From assembly GCA_040954595.2 (NCBI GenBank), contig CM082583.2:5084001-5148000 (forward strand): a stretch of 64,000 nt of DNA, given 5' to 3'. The notes below the pieces were generated by a model. The model was not told where the DNA came from and searched no databases. It worked only from the letters and a program-made list of their open reading frames with translations. The position numbers and the translations under genes are program-made. This document shows positions 13,374 through 30,770 of this stretch, one piece after another. Source of the stretch: Balanoglossus misakiensis (taxonomy: Eukaryota; Hemichordata). Numbering within the stretch: the stretch's first letter is position 1; each line of letters begins with the position of its first letter.

Positions 13374-16300
13374 TCTCCCCCTACTATGTCGTCGCTGTCA
13401 GTAAATCAGTGAGGTAAGACCCAAAGCGGTGAAGTGTCGGAACGGTCAACAATGACAGCCCCTCTTAAACACTGTCGCGGCGAACTTTGCCATTTTAGTG
13501 CTCGGTAGTGGATTTCACTCGGCCCCCGGAAGCAACTTCCCGGAGAGCGAGATAGACCGCTTCGGTACATGTCGCGCGTGCGACTATTCAAAGTATGGAA
13601 ATCTGTTGTTGGCCATGATCAAATATAAACGTTAATCTCAACCCGTTGCAGAAGTCAGTTGTGTTTTTTTCCGATGTCGTGTTTTCTTCTTAAGCGTATG
13701 AACGGCGTGGGTCGTTATTCCGTTGTTTATTGGCCGGTTATTAAGTTGAAAGACGGCATTTAAACCCCCAGATGAAAATTCATATCATGGCGTTTATTTC
13801 TGTAAACGTAATGGTATACTATGTGTACCACTTTGCTATGCACTTACACTTCACACCGCAATTATGACAGTTCAATATGTTGTAACCTATCGCGCGCAAC
13901 AGAATGATAATACTACACACGGAGTTTCCCCCATAAAAAAATCATTCCATTTACAGATATTGAACTTTTAGCTCGACGGTAGTCTAATCCTCGCCACAGC
14001 ATAGAGAACTACCCCCATTCAATCGATCGAAGAGTGCTTTCGACTGGCGAGGAGGCACGGACAATACACCGCCGAGGTTTTGAAACTGTGGATCCCGCAG
14101 CCCACCATAAACGTTTCAGAATGACGCCAGCTGATTGGACGAAATAACCTCAGGTGGAAATTATGCGCGCCGCACATTGGCGGCTATAGCACCGCGTAAT
14201 CGCTGCCGTTGTAAGCCGAAAATTGCCTGGAACATTTAGTAATCCCAAGAAGATCACCCCAATCTCTTTATTGTGGCAATTTGCAGGAGGGAAAAGGAGC
14301 GCGGGGTTGGCCAGCCTGCATCGACGCATATCGCCAGACAGCAATTTCATAGGTGTTGAATTTCCGCTGTCGCTGATTTCAAAGTGCTGAAATGGCCCTG
14401 ATTAGCTGACCAAATTTTTATATTTTAATACGGAAGTCTTAGGAGGCGCGCTAAACCACAAATGCGAACGGCTTTGCTTGGTGGCTCTGTTATGTAGCGC
14501 GGCCAATTTTGCGAGACGGCCTTTTTAATACAGTTCGCCTTGTCCTCTTTGTGGGTTGTCCATTTCAGCCGTCATTACGGCATAATTGCAGACAATATCT
14601 GCTTAGGAACCGCTTTCATTACATGGCACATATAAGCGCGAGTCGGTTTCTCCTCTTAGAAACTCATCGCCACCGTCGACACTTTTGAAAGCAAAACCGC
14701 GCGCGAACCGGCGGGCGCAGCGGTTTGTAAATTGCTTTCGAGCGAAAAATGCTTTCTTTTTTATTTCCCTCGTTCTTTCACGGGCGGTCTCCGTCTTCCC
14801 TCCAGCATGCGCCATCCCTTGTCGGGGGCTGTGTGCGATTCACTCGAATCACAACCAGCGGAAAAGCGGTAAAGTGAAGAGGCCTGCCGACAGATAATAC
14901 GCCATTTCCGACACCTTCTTCGCCGTAACACCTGCCATAACAGGAGCAGCGAATTGCGGCAATCACCGTGTATAATATATGTTCTGTAATTACGAACTTC
15001 GGGGAAGTGTGATTTTGTTCAATTCGGTGAATGTAGCATTCATTCCTACCGCACAACTGGAATTGTATTACTCGTCCGCTCGAGTCCATATTTTTTGTTC
15101 GGATCGGATTTTCAACAGAATGCGTCTGACGTGGGCAGGTGGCGTTTCAGATTTTTTCCAAGATAAAAAATAGTGGAAGTTTGCGGAGCATCTGTTGTGA
15201 GGAAGTTTCGTCGTGAGATTTAATTGAGTCAGATTTCCCGGGCCGATAGTTCAGTTGGGGGCGCGTCGAAAGTAAGTTGAAAGTCGATTGAAATTTGTTA
15301 ACTACAGCTCGTAGGAACCATGCTGTATGTAATGATCACAACGAACAACCATGGCAGTCGAGGGACATCTAAATATATTGTTGTTCTATATTCACAAGAA
15401 TAGAATACATCACCCCAGACGGAGCCTTCTGGTGTTCGTCACTTCCAGACGACATCCGAATAAAACCTTGTTTGGTAATTGTAGTTCGAAAAGCATGTCG
15501 GCAGACGGAAACTTTTCGACGCATGCGCGTGTGGGAGCATGGCTCTGCTGTCGATTCTTGTTGCGGGGTGGTGCGTTATGTATGGCAATGAAAATAAGTC
15601 CAAGAGTGTCAAAAATCCATTTTCGCTTGTATTGCTCATTCGCTTCGTTTGAAGCCACGCTTTCCTTGTGATGGAAGAGATGCTGGCCCCCGGGATGCGG
15701 TGAAATCACGCGAGAGAATTCGAAGCCCCGGTTTTTGCTGTTGCTTGTGTCGTGTACATCACTTTTTTTACCGTTCTTTGAATCTCTCTCTGCAAAGGTC
15801 CCCGTCTGCCACATGCGGTTATTTCACGGGTCAGAGCAAGAGGGCTCGCCTTCCTCAATTACCTCGGAGTGGCGTCCACAGGTCACCCTCAAGATTTAAT
15901 AGAAACGTCTTAAAGCCCACTCCGTCATTTTTCCTTTCGTTTAAACATAGCCCCTCAACCGAGAATGTGGTTTTAACTCTCGTATTCTTTGCACAGAATG
16001 GACCACTTGAAATGAACATGTCGTCAAATTAACACAATATTTCCAAGTGATATTAACCAGATCGATAAAAAAAACAATGCAATGCTTACATTCTTGGATG
16101 AAGTTGAGAAGTTTCAGCTGAATGCAAGTAAATGATGTTAAAGTTTTGACCAAAACCGTGAACTCAAGAGTCAGGTTCATCTACGTGAAGGGGTCTCTGT
16201 CATCGTGGCGACCTACAGGCCGATACACAGAACATGTCCAAATACGGGTGACGCTGGTTTTCGTCGAGTTTGGTGTTTGCTCAACCGATTCAGACGATAA

Positions 16301-19300
16301 CTCATAACGTGACGACGACGAGGCGGCAGGTGGAGTTAGCCTTCATTGAGATTGCGGACGAGGCTGCGAATAAATATGTCAACCAGATCGCCTGTTTTTT
16401 TTCTCTCTCTCTCTAGCCCGGAGCAGGCAATAAGGGGCCTGACATCCCGATTTGCGACTCGCTGCTCGACGGCTGACACCAGTTTTAATAACATTCGCAG
16501 GTTTGTCAAGTCGATGGCGATTCGCGCGCGAAAAACGATGGCCTTCCGCCCGGTCCCTCGTTGCGAGTTGTGTCACGCCGTCGAAGACTTTCTCCATCAT
16601 TCACCCGTTCTTCGCCTATGCGTGAAGTGAACACGATAAAGTTTAGCCCCGAGAAATTTATTCGCCGAGACGGCGAGCGCAGCAACGCCGTTACAGTCTC
16701 CTGTGCACGTTTGCGATGAAATTTTTAACAACTTTGTCACTTCTGCTAGTCTTCCTTCAAAAAAGTTACTGAATTGATTCGTTGAGATGTCCCGCGGCTA
16801 CGATTTCCAAGTAGGGCGATTTTCATCCATTTTGGAATTAGATTGAATATTTCGGTTTTTTTGTGTGCTCAATTTTACGCCGACGCGGTGTTAAAAGTGC
16901 ACTCGTATCCTAAACTATAATTACGTGCAACCGACGGAATTAAGAAATATCTTGGTAACCCCTGGCCAGCTGCTTATGCAAGTTTCCACCGAGTCTGTGC
17001 CTCGGTCACAAACGCATTATTTACGGAGATCGTAAACTGAAATACGAAGTCAGTTTGATTGTATGACCTATCGTGGGACGGAGGCGAAATCGTTACACAA
17101 AAAATTGTCGTCACTGGAGGCAATGTGAACGTGCATGGGAAGCTCCGTTTTGCCGTGAAACTCGAGTACATTAAACGACTCGCGCTTTACGGCCGCCCTT
17201 ACAGGTGTACTTCAGTGGCCGTTCTCGCTGGGCCAGGCAAAGGTATAAGAGACTGCACACCGACAGAGAATCGAACGGTTAACAATTTGATTTACTGTGT
17301 ACAGATGTGCTCAACTCTGCTTTATTGATCTCCCCGCCGAGCCACAGTGCACACAGACACACACACACTCTGTAAACAGGGCAGGAGCAGTCAAAATACT
17401 ATTGACTCTTTATTTCTGTATTGATCGCCAGTTTATTAATAGACTCGCCTCGCACAAAAATTAACAGAGCCAGACAAGAAGAGTATTGTATGACTCTGGA
17501 GTAGCCGGCTAACACGGTTACCCGGGGTACGTGTTAATATTGCCACAGTGTGTAACATGTAAATACATTCTCAAACAGGAAATATACGTATTGCAGGCCA
17601 TGTACATAAATCACGCAAAAAACTTATATTTTGAGTTGATGGCGATGATGACATTTGTTCTTATCGCCGTATGTGCCGCGCGTTTGCCAACAAAACACAG
17701 CGAAAAGTTACACAAGTGCCTAGACATTGGCCAGATATGCACATCCGTATGTTTACCTCATACAGAGAAAGAATGACATTATGATCAGTTAAAAACGCTA
17801 TTATTTTTAGAGGAAAAGTTCGGAAAAGGACAGAATCTCCCATAGACAAATTGCAAAGTTTGGTCCAATATAATTATGACGCTGTGCTGAAAACACTTCA
17901 CCAAATGAGCTGCCAAGTTAGACTTTAACTTGTCTTATCTAAATTTTCTAGTGATGGTTCCTCCTAATCATTATACAATGTTGACACGTTTCAATTTGGC
18001 GTGGATTAAAGTTATGATAACTGGCAAACCGTCTGATATCACAAAATGCCGCCCCGACCCCCATTCGCAACAGAAAATAACCATCTTGATTCGTCTTATT
18101 AGGTAGAGAGCACACACCGGTTGTATTTATTGTGGTCGGGCGAATAATAGGACAAAACATCGGAGAACGAACGTTTCTTCCGTTGTTAATATTAGCATAT
18201 CCTTACCCAACACGACGACCGACCGTGTTGGCCCGACTGTAGTTCGAGCGCGTAGAATTCATTCGACACAGGATTCATCAATTCATACCCGTCCACTTTG
18301 CTAGCCAAACATTCTTGACAGGTGTTTCCGATGCGGTCGTTCGAAAATTGTGTCTTTTGTTACGAAGGTACTACGAATGCACAGAATTTAAATATCAGTG
18401 GTGGATGAACAATAAGGGTGTACGTCATTAACATAGCGTTAGCTGTAGTAGCCGTACACCTGGGTATTTTGAATATTACGTAAGGGTTTTTGATTTTTGA
18501 CTCTCTGCAACGGCAGTCAAGTGGCGTGAGCCGACCAGAAAACAGACAAGTTGTACTCGGCCATGAGCGACGGGGACTGGAATCTTGTAATCCACGTGGG
18601 AGCTCGGTGTTGAAGTTCAGCACGTCGGTATGTCCTGTTGGTTTGAATTCAGCGTTGCTCTCGGACTTAAAATGCATGTCTACGCCAGCAACTGTAAGTG
18701 AAGTGAACCTGTTACTACGATATTAATTTTCTTCCTGTGACAAATAGATTCGCAGTGAAACATATAACTCTGGGTGTTTGTGTTGCGAGTTTTTGGTTCG
18801 TAACACTTGTGCAAATCGCCGAAGGCCACGCGTGTCGTAAAACCCCAGAAACTGAGATATTTAACACCCAAATTAGCCGAGCAGTTGATAGGGAAATGAT
18901 ATCGTAAACATTTTTAGCATTTGACGAACGCAAACAAGTTACGCCGTCCAGTTCATTCCTGTGGGATTCGCTCGTACAGCGTGAATGAATATGGCCTTGT
19001 GGGGTGGGGGGGGGGGGAGAGATCACTCTCTTACACCCGTAGCCTTTCACGTTTCTTGCTTTCGAGCTATTTGTGAACCATGGCTGCACTAAAACTCTCA
19101 ACCCTAAACTTGGGGAGATTTCAAAATTACGCCCCAGTACGACAAAAATCGGCTGTGCGACCTACTATGTCGTCCTTGCAGCCACGCGGCCATTTTGGTC
19201 ACCCCTTTTATGTTTTTCAGTGGGGATTATAACCGATGACGAAACAAACAAAAACATGGAGTTGTTTTGATACCTGAAATTAAAAAAAAATGTCTGTCAA

Positions 19301-19793
19301 TTATTTAATTTTACGCGTTCGCCAGTGGCAGGGAATTTCAGGGAAATCATCCACGCGTACAGACGAAGTGTAGTAACCGTCGGAATCAAGGGCCGGGCTC
19401 GTATTTCAACGATGTTAGCGGAAGGACAGCAGTATTATCCGCCCATAAACTTCTTAGTACCGACCAGTAAAGAAACGTAACTTGAAATTTGCTACGCGGT
19501 GTATGGCGGAAATGTGGCCATAAAACCGCTTGGCTTTTCCGCCGTGACAACAAGCCAATAAAAGAACCTAACACATCATTTTATCTTGTCGTAAATTTTG
19601 TTTACTGGCCGACCCGTCACTTAACTTTAAAAATGTAACGATTTTTGTCGTTAAAAGATGATTGGCATCTATCCTTCGGGCATAGTGTCCACGTGACCTG
19701 TCGCTGCTAGGCTGAGTTCAACTAGAAATTGGAAGGCATCTCGTACATGAATTGTCATTTGAAAATCAAGAATGCCAGTGGGGGATGATGGGA
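13374..19793. other. Upstream flank, no gene recognised
   Basis: Contains a CGCATGCG octamer (15520-15527), a T-then-CT tract ending in ctag that resembles a lone splice acceptor (about 16396-16416), a 12-base G run (19006-19017) and the 17-mer TGTCATTTGAAAATCAA (19753-19769) that recurs in intron 2. Frames up to 134 codons exist but show no domain, no domain order and no splice context. Confidence 0.55.

Positions 19794-19834
<41 letters not shown>
19794..19834 (+). repeat. (ATG)n microsatellite
   Basis: About 13.5 uninterrupted trinucleotide units, 4.8 kb upstream of the COUP-TF start codon. No reading frame of interest uses it. Confidence 0.95.
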
Positions 19835-20302
19835 CCTATATAAGTTACATAGGTCTCTCATCAGTTCAGTCTAAATTAGTGCTTTTTAATTTGAAATTCC
19901 ACACCTGTCTCTAGGAAAAAAGTTACGATATATTATTCCGAGATCAGAGTTATGTTCTAGCCTCGCCAACACGAGGGGTGCAAACTTGTAGTCAAACCGA
20001 CCAATTTTAATTGTTGTGTGTGACTTGCATGGATGACGTCACCCAGGTAGTTCAGTTTTAGTACGCGACCGATTTAACACCGTGCGATTTGACTATTTTT
20101 TTTTATTCTGACGGCCATCTGAGAATGGTTGGCAGATTTTTTTTCCTTGACTGAACCGCTTCTCAGAAGTTTGACACGGTGCGGCGACCCCCGCAACCTC
20201 GGCTGACTCGAAACATTAGCAAATCCCCCGGATCGCTTGGAACAAATTCTAAACGGGAGTTCCGCGATTATTCCTTGCAGATAATTGCATGGCTATTCGC
20301 AC

Positions 20303-20335
20303 AGGTGTGACCCCGTGGGATGTACATAAACACCT
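20303..20335 (+). promoter_or_regulatory. Inverted pair of T-box half-sites
   Basis: AGGTGTGA (20303-20310) faces ACACCT (20330-20335) with a Fox-like ATAAACA overlapping the second site. The surrounding 20240-20420 also has a POU-like ATTGCAT. It has the motif density of an enhancer, but conservation cannot be judged from one sequence. Confidence 0.28.
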
Positions 20336-20777
20336 AGGCAATCGGCGCCCTCGGCTTCTTTAATTCAAGCAATCAGCTACGCCATGTAATCACAGTCTTA
20401 TCGTCAATTTTTTTCCCGCATTTTCCCCCTTCCCCCTCGTGTCGAAATTACCATTTAATCTCGCTGGATTTAGAATCGGCGGCCTTTCTTCCACTCTATT
20501 GCGCAAATCGGACTATAGGGCGATTCAACAATTGTTTCTTAGTATTTTGTTCAGAATCGATGTGTTTAATGGCCTTTCGACGTCATGTTCGCCTCGTTGA
20601 TATTGTTCTTGCCATGGCAACCGACGCGGATCTCTGGTATTTCATAGTTCAAGTCGGTACATGCAGTTTTGCCCTTTGTGAAGAAAACGTTTCCCCCCGG
20701 ACCTTCGAAACTGACCGCCTTGGCTCTGCGCGTGCGGGGGGGAGGGGCGCGGTTCACGCACTCGACGCGAAGGGACG

Positions 20778-20801
20778 GGGTCAGATAAGTTCAAATGACC
20801 C
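20778..20801 (+). promoter_or_regulatory. Composite DR4 plus IR2 nuclear-receptor element
   Basis: GGGTCA (20778-20783), four bases, AGTTCA (20788-20793), two bases, TGACCC (20796-20801). The first pair is a perfect RGGTCA-N4-RGTTCA direct repeat as used by LXR/TR-type heterodimers; the second and third form an inverted repeat spaced by two. COUP-TFs tolerate many spacings. Lies 3.8 kb upstream of the ATG. Confidence 0.45.
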
Positions 20802-21211
20802 AAAGAAGCTTGTGTTTGGAATATAAAAAAAGTTGGTGACATGACACGGTGCAAGGTGGCGCGTAACCCGGGGTGAGGGTTGCGTGGCCGGTAGCATGTC
20901 CTAGGTTCACCTTTCGCTTCGCGCCCAAGCGTCCAATAGCCACCAGGAAAACAGTAACCCATACAACAACTGTATCGTTCTGATTTAATCACTTACGCAA
21001 ACACAGACAGGCTATTAACGCCCTAAAAAGCCATTACCACTTAATTGACCGTTTAGTCAACAAAACCCATTTGCGTTCTCACAATCTCGTCGGAATCGCA
21101 TTACAGGACAAATAGCCGTTGCGTAACACGTTTATATTGTCAACACAGCGGATGCTTAAGTAAGCTTCAACTGTTCGGTCGGAATTTAATGGGTCTTTTC
21201 CGGTGTCGGCG

Positions 21212-21239
21212 TGACCCGATGAGGTCTTGTCTGAGGTCA
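21212..21239 (+). promoter_or_regulatory. Cluster of three nuclear-receptor half-sites
   Basis: TGACCC (21212-21217), AGGTCT (21222-21227) and AGGTCA (21234-21239): an everted pair spaced 4 and a direct pair spaced 6. Weaker than the 20.78-kb element, but within 450 bases of it. Confidence 0.33.
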
Positions 21240-21399
21240 AGTGTGCGTTGTCGAATACAAAAGTTGTGTTATTATTGTACCGTGTTGTATGGCCACTTGT
21301 GTGCGTAACACAGGAGCCGTTCCGACCGTGACGTTTGGCCGGTGATTGGGTACACACACACACAGGCAAATGTGATGTGCACTCGCGAACTTGAGCTCC

Positions 21400-21413
21400 C
21401 TTCTAGAGGGCGC
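21400..21413 (+). promoter_or_regulatory. CTCF-like core motif
   Basis: CTTCTAGAGGGCGC matches the bilaterian CTCF core CCASYAGRKGGCRS at 12 of 14 positions, with every position from S4 onward correct. A site about 3.2 kb upstream of the gene could be a boundary or loop anchor. Confidence 0.35.
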
Positions 21414-24179
21414 ACTATGACAACTGGGGATCGGAAGCTTGCTTGCTAATCAAACCGGCTATATTGTATACGCACATGTGGCGTGTAGGCTGGTGAATCA
21501 CACGCGTACCCTATACCGGTAGATTCAGCAAAGTGATACAAGCCTCCACTCACTGCACTGTTCGTAGTGGTGGCTTTGTTTTTCCTCGCTATTCCCACCT
21601 CACAATGACTACAGGTACTTTAATATAAGTGGCGACATTTTACCGCGCCTGGATTTTCCCGCAATCTCGCCGAAGGACCTAAAAAGTACCCGAAGAAATT
21701 TCCGCAAACACGAAGCAATATCCGTCCCGGTTCCACCTCTACCATCATAGAGGAAATCAACAAACCTAATAAGTACTAACGGTAGGTCAACGGCTGTGAT
21801 CGGCTCTTGATCTCCCCCATGCCAGAGGAGTGGCTGTTCCGGGCTCTGTTTTTTTTTACATGGAGAGCGCAGTTAGTCTGTCAAAGTACGGCTCATTCAC
21901 TCGCTCACTGGCAGCGCGGCGCGCGGCACGGTGTTCACGAGTCTGAACAGCGGCCAGTTTTGACAGGACCTGCAAGGCGTACTGACACCGCGTCTGAACT
22001 CTTGTGTGAGGGGTTCATGTAGGTTTGTCTCACTATCAAGCAATCCTCTTAATGCGGGCATGTTATAGCGCTGACACCGGGACCTTGGCAAAATGCTGCC
22101 CAAATAAAGGACAGTGATCTAGGCACCCGGCAGGGCGCGAATTCGTGTATTGGGGTCAAGGCACAAACACGGCATTCAAGCCAGACTATCTGTATGCACG
22201 ACTTGTACCCACGGGCTGGGCTCACTGCTTTGTGGACGGTGTTTACACATAAACGCGAACAATACTGTCTGCTCTTTTCAAATCGCGCCCTTTTGTCCCC
22301 GGTTCTAAGGCGATGCAAGACCCCTCAAAAGCAGGCATTTGTTTTGACTTGGCGCGGTTATGCAGAACTTTGGAAACGGTACAATGGAGAGGCCGATCTA
22401 ACAGCCCGGTATCGTCTTTAAAATGCAAAGGCCGTGTCGCACGTAACTATATTGCGGCAATATCTAACCATTAACCTAGTTGCAACTCTTCAATACAAAT
22501 ATAAATGAACCAAATCGTCGCGATTTAATCATCTCACATTTGTTAAACGATAACTTGCGTTTTGAAAATAAAAACCCAATGACGTTTAAAAGTTCTAAAT
22601 ATTCATTTTTTTGTCGTTCGATTTCAATATATCCGGGCGGGGAGGCGATGGCTACGCTTTTCTCGTAGTAGCGTGGCGTTTGAGAGAGATAGCGCATTAA
22701 TTTTTATCAGAGCTTAAGAAATCAGACACGGGTTTCTTCCGAAGTCAGTAAAAAGATACTTTACGGAGGGAGGACCGCCGCTTGTTGTAGTGCCCTTATC
22801 GGTGCACATGGGGCGAATGAGTAAAGTAGTTCGAAACCTTTAGGTCGCTAGTCTCCGCCCCCATTACAATGATTGCTCAAATGGCTTTGTTTGTGAATGT
22901 CTTGGTCCATCCATCTTGTTTGGGTCCGCCACTTGGCCCATGTTGTGTGTCATCTTATGCACTGCCTGCCACTCTGTGCCCCAGAAAAGCGTATCATTTT
23001 GCGCTACATTTTTGACAGCGAGAAAACATTTTTTTATGGGAGACTGCGAAGACACGGCGGGGCGGGGGAGAGAAATACGGGCGCATTTCACTTCAGCGCG
23101 TGGAGTTCGGCTGCTCTCGCCCGCGACCCGTGCCCCGTTCGTGACGCACAGGGGTCACTCTGGATTATTGTTAATTTTTAAACGAGCGGGGCCTAGAATT
23201 TAACGACTAGAGACTTGATTTGTGTCACGGCAGTGACATTTACACCTTTCTTAGTCACGTTAATAAGAACGCCGAGACTCCCTCGTGGCGCGGAGGCACA
23301 GACACGTCGGGATCGTTACCCCGACACACGTTTAACACATAAACAATGACTTGCGTCCGGTAAACGTCTTGAGATTTTCCGTAGTAAAAACAAATCACCA
23401 CGGTCATCTGAGGTGACGTTTACACCGCACAGTTACATAATTACAAACACTCTGAGCGCGTTGCAGCCGCATTACTTTTGTAGTTGAACTTTAATTACCT
23501 ACATAGCTGTGCGTACACGGATGAAGTGAAAATATTTGTATCCAGCCGAGCCAGGGCTTGCTAGATATTGAATGTCACAACCGAAAACAGCTGGAGTTTT
23601 ACCCCCAAAATATGCTCGCGTCCGAGGGAACGAGCGAAATCCGGGCTGGGACGTGAAAACTGAACCGAACACAGTAGCCGGGTCTGCGAAGGCGGTCTCG
23701 GTAATTGCCGTGCATGCGATCCGACGACGGCAGCGGTGTAGATAGAACCTTGGAAGGTCGACTTGGCTAGGAAAGGGAGAAAAAAAAACTGCGCGCCAAG
23801 AAACGTTGTTTGTAGTGTTTATAAATCGAGTTGATTCAGCCAACTCGGGCCCGGCTATGATTTATCATATGTATAAGTTATTGTCATCATCCACCCATTT
23901 CTCACACCTCGACAATGCGGTAATTCCCGACCAATAAACATCGCTTGGTGGTTTGATTGGTGTCCCAGCCGCATGACCTCTATAAAGTGGATTTCCTAAA
24001 TAAACAAGGAGCGTAAGGATATATTGACAATATGGCACCGATAAGTAGAGGCAGCGGCGACCAATCAGCGAGCAGCTAGCTGCACCGAATGACAGGCCCT
24101 GACAACCCTCAAGGATCGACGCAGTCGCCTTTAATTATCAGCTTCCAATCACCCCCTTGAACCTAGCTGACATTTCTTT

Positions 24180-24189
24180 CCATATAAGG
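24180..24189 (+). promoter_or_regulatory. Perfect CArG box / TATA-like element CCATATAAGG
   Basis: Matches CC(A/T)6GG at all ten positions, so it is a consensus serum response factor site, and it also contains TATAA. It sits 31 bases after a CCAAT box, so it could serve as a TATA box instead of, or as well as, binding SRF. Confidence 0.5.
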
Positions 24190-24226
24190 CAATAATTGTC
24201 ATAGAAACCCGACAGTTTCAACAAAA

Positions 24227-24239
24227 GAGTCAAAGTTCA
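24227..24239 (+). promoter_or_regulatory. DR1-like nuclear-receptor element (GAGTCA A AGTTCA) in the leader/promoter
   Basis: Two half-sites in direct repeat with one base between them; the second is a good RGTTCA and the first is degenerate. DR1 elements are bound by COUP-TF, HNF4 and RXR dimers, so this is a candidate autoregulatory site about 360 bases upstream of the start codon. Confidence 0.4.
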
Positions 24240-24291
24240 GTATATACAGACATTCACGCACATCCCACTTCAAAAAATTACTCCGCACTAG

Positions 24292-24319
24292 GGCTGAAGC
24301 CGCCTTCGGTTTTTCAGCC
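24292..24319 (+). promoter_or_regulatory. Stem-loop in the presumed 5' leader of COUP-TF
   Basis: GGCTGAA (24292-24298) pairs perfectly with TTCAGCC (24313-24319), and an inner CCG/CGG pair lies around a CCTT loop. If transcription starts upstream of 24.25 kb, this stem lies in the leader, 64 bases before the predicted 5'-UTR donor. Confidence 0.4.
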
Positions 24320-24383
24320 TTTTTGTCACAGTACTAGAGTTACATGACAGACGATCTAGGTCGCTGATTCAAGTCTTCAGAAG

Positions 24384-30076
<5,693 letters not shown>

Positions 30077-30770
30077 GAAAACAAACCCGAACTGTAAACC
30101 TATAACACAATTGTACAAGACGTCTTTCTTGCCATAAAAATCTAAAGAGTCTTTGGTATACAAAACGGAAGAAGCACATCGTATTGACTGTCATTTTTTT
30201 TAAAACAGAGATAGAAACTATTATATTTTGGACTTGGAAACCGAATTTCCTGACAAGACGGCGTTGTTTAGTGTTGTTTCATGTTATACTCTAGACATCT
30301 TTCTGTGTATCAATGCTTTTAAGCGTTTAAGTAAAAAAAAAAGCGTTAGGTCTCATATTTTTTCTATGAAGAATTCAAAAGAAAATGAGAAACCTATACA
30401 AGAACTTTTTTGAGATTTATGTTACCTATTGTTAATTTCATCCGAAGACAGAAACGAGTTTTTAACTGCGTTTGTTTAAAACAAGAAAAATATATATATG
30501 AAAACATAATATAGTACATGTTAGAGATAGTCGCATCCAGTGCGTGTAGGTGAAACGTGTAATTATTGAGTACTTTTGCTGTTTTTATCTGGTTCAAAAC
30601 CAGTGTCTCTCGATTGACAAACAAAAATACTTTGACTTTTTGTTTCTGATAATTTTGATATTATGTTCTATAGATGTACAAAAAAAACTAAATATCACAA
30701 AAATAACTTACGAAACGAAGTTGTAAACAAACAAAACAAGTAAATAAATAACGAAAACAAACAAGCAAAC
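30077..30770 (+). other. COUP-TF 3' UTR with polyadenylation signal
   Basis: AT-rich sequence after the stop codon. An overlapping AATAAA hexamer occurs at 30743-30748 inside an A-rich stretch, about 670 bases after the stop. The end of the transcript is set by this hexamer only; a longer UTR is possible, since sequence to 31.1 kb stays AT-rich. Confidence 0.5.

Larger units (their letters stand above)
19835..23899. other. Proximal upstream flank rich in candidate regulatory sites
   Basis: No gene recognised. Contains a CRE palindrome (20034-20041), an inverted T-box pair (20303-20335), nuclear-receptor half-site clusters (20778-20801, 20903-20912, 21212-21239) and a CTCF-like core (21400-21413). 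The stretch from 22.0 to 23.9 kb shows nothing specific to me beyond short chance frames. Confidence 0.5.
23900..24260 (+). promoter_or_regulatory. Likely COUP-TF core promoter: four CCAAT boxes and two TATA-like elements
   Basis: Four CCAAT boxes lie in 220 bases: 23931-23935, 23956-23960 (reverse), 24061-24065 (flanked as gaCCAATcag, the NF-Y consensus) and 24145-24149. TATAAAG at 23981 follows the second by about 20 bases, and CATATAAGG at 24181 follows the fourth by about 30, so two tandem CCAAT-TATA units are possible, with start sites expected near 24.01 and 24.21 kb. Also present are a perfect T-box half-site TCACACCT (23902-23909) and a homeodomain core TAATTA inside ttaattatca (about 24131-24140). 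Position, 330-690 bases upstream of the ATG, supports a promoter; the exact start site is inference. Confidence 0.55.

Noticed and set aside
15242-15300. tRNA-like A-box (TAGTTCAGTTGG)
   Set aside because: No B-box at the right distance and no cloverleaf pairing.
16396-16416. Strong splice-acceptor-like T/CT tract ending in AG
   Set aside because: No convincing downstream exon end or coding sequence; likely a CT microsatellite.
17259-17285. Reverse-strand T-arm-like GTTCGATTC
   Set aside because: The five flanking bases on each side do not pair; no tRNA.
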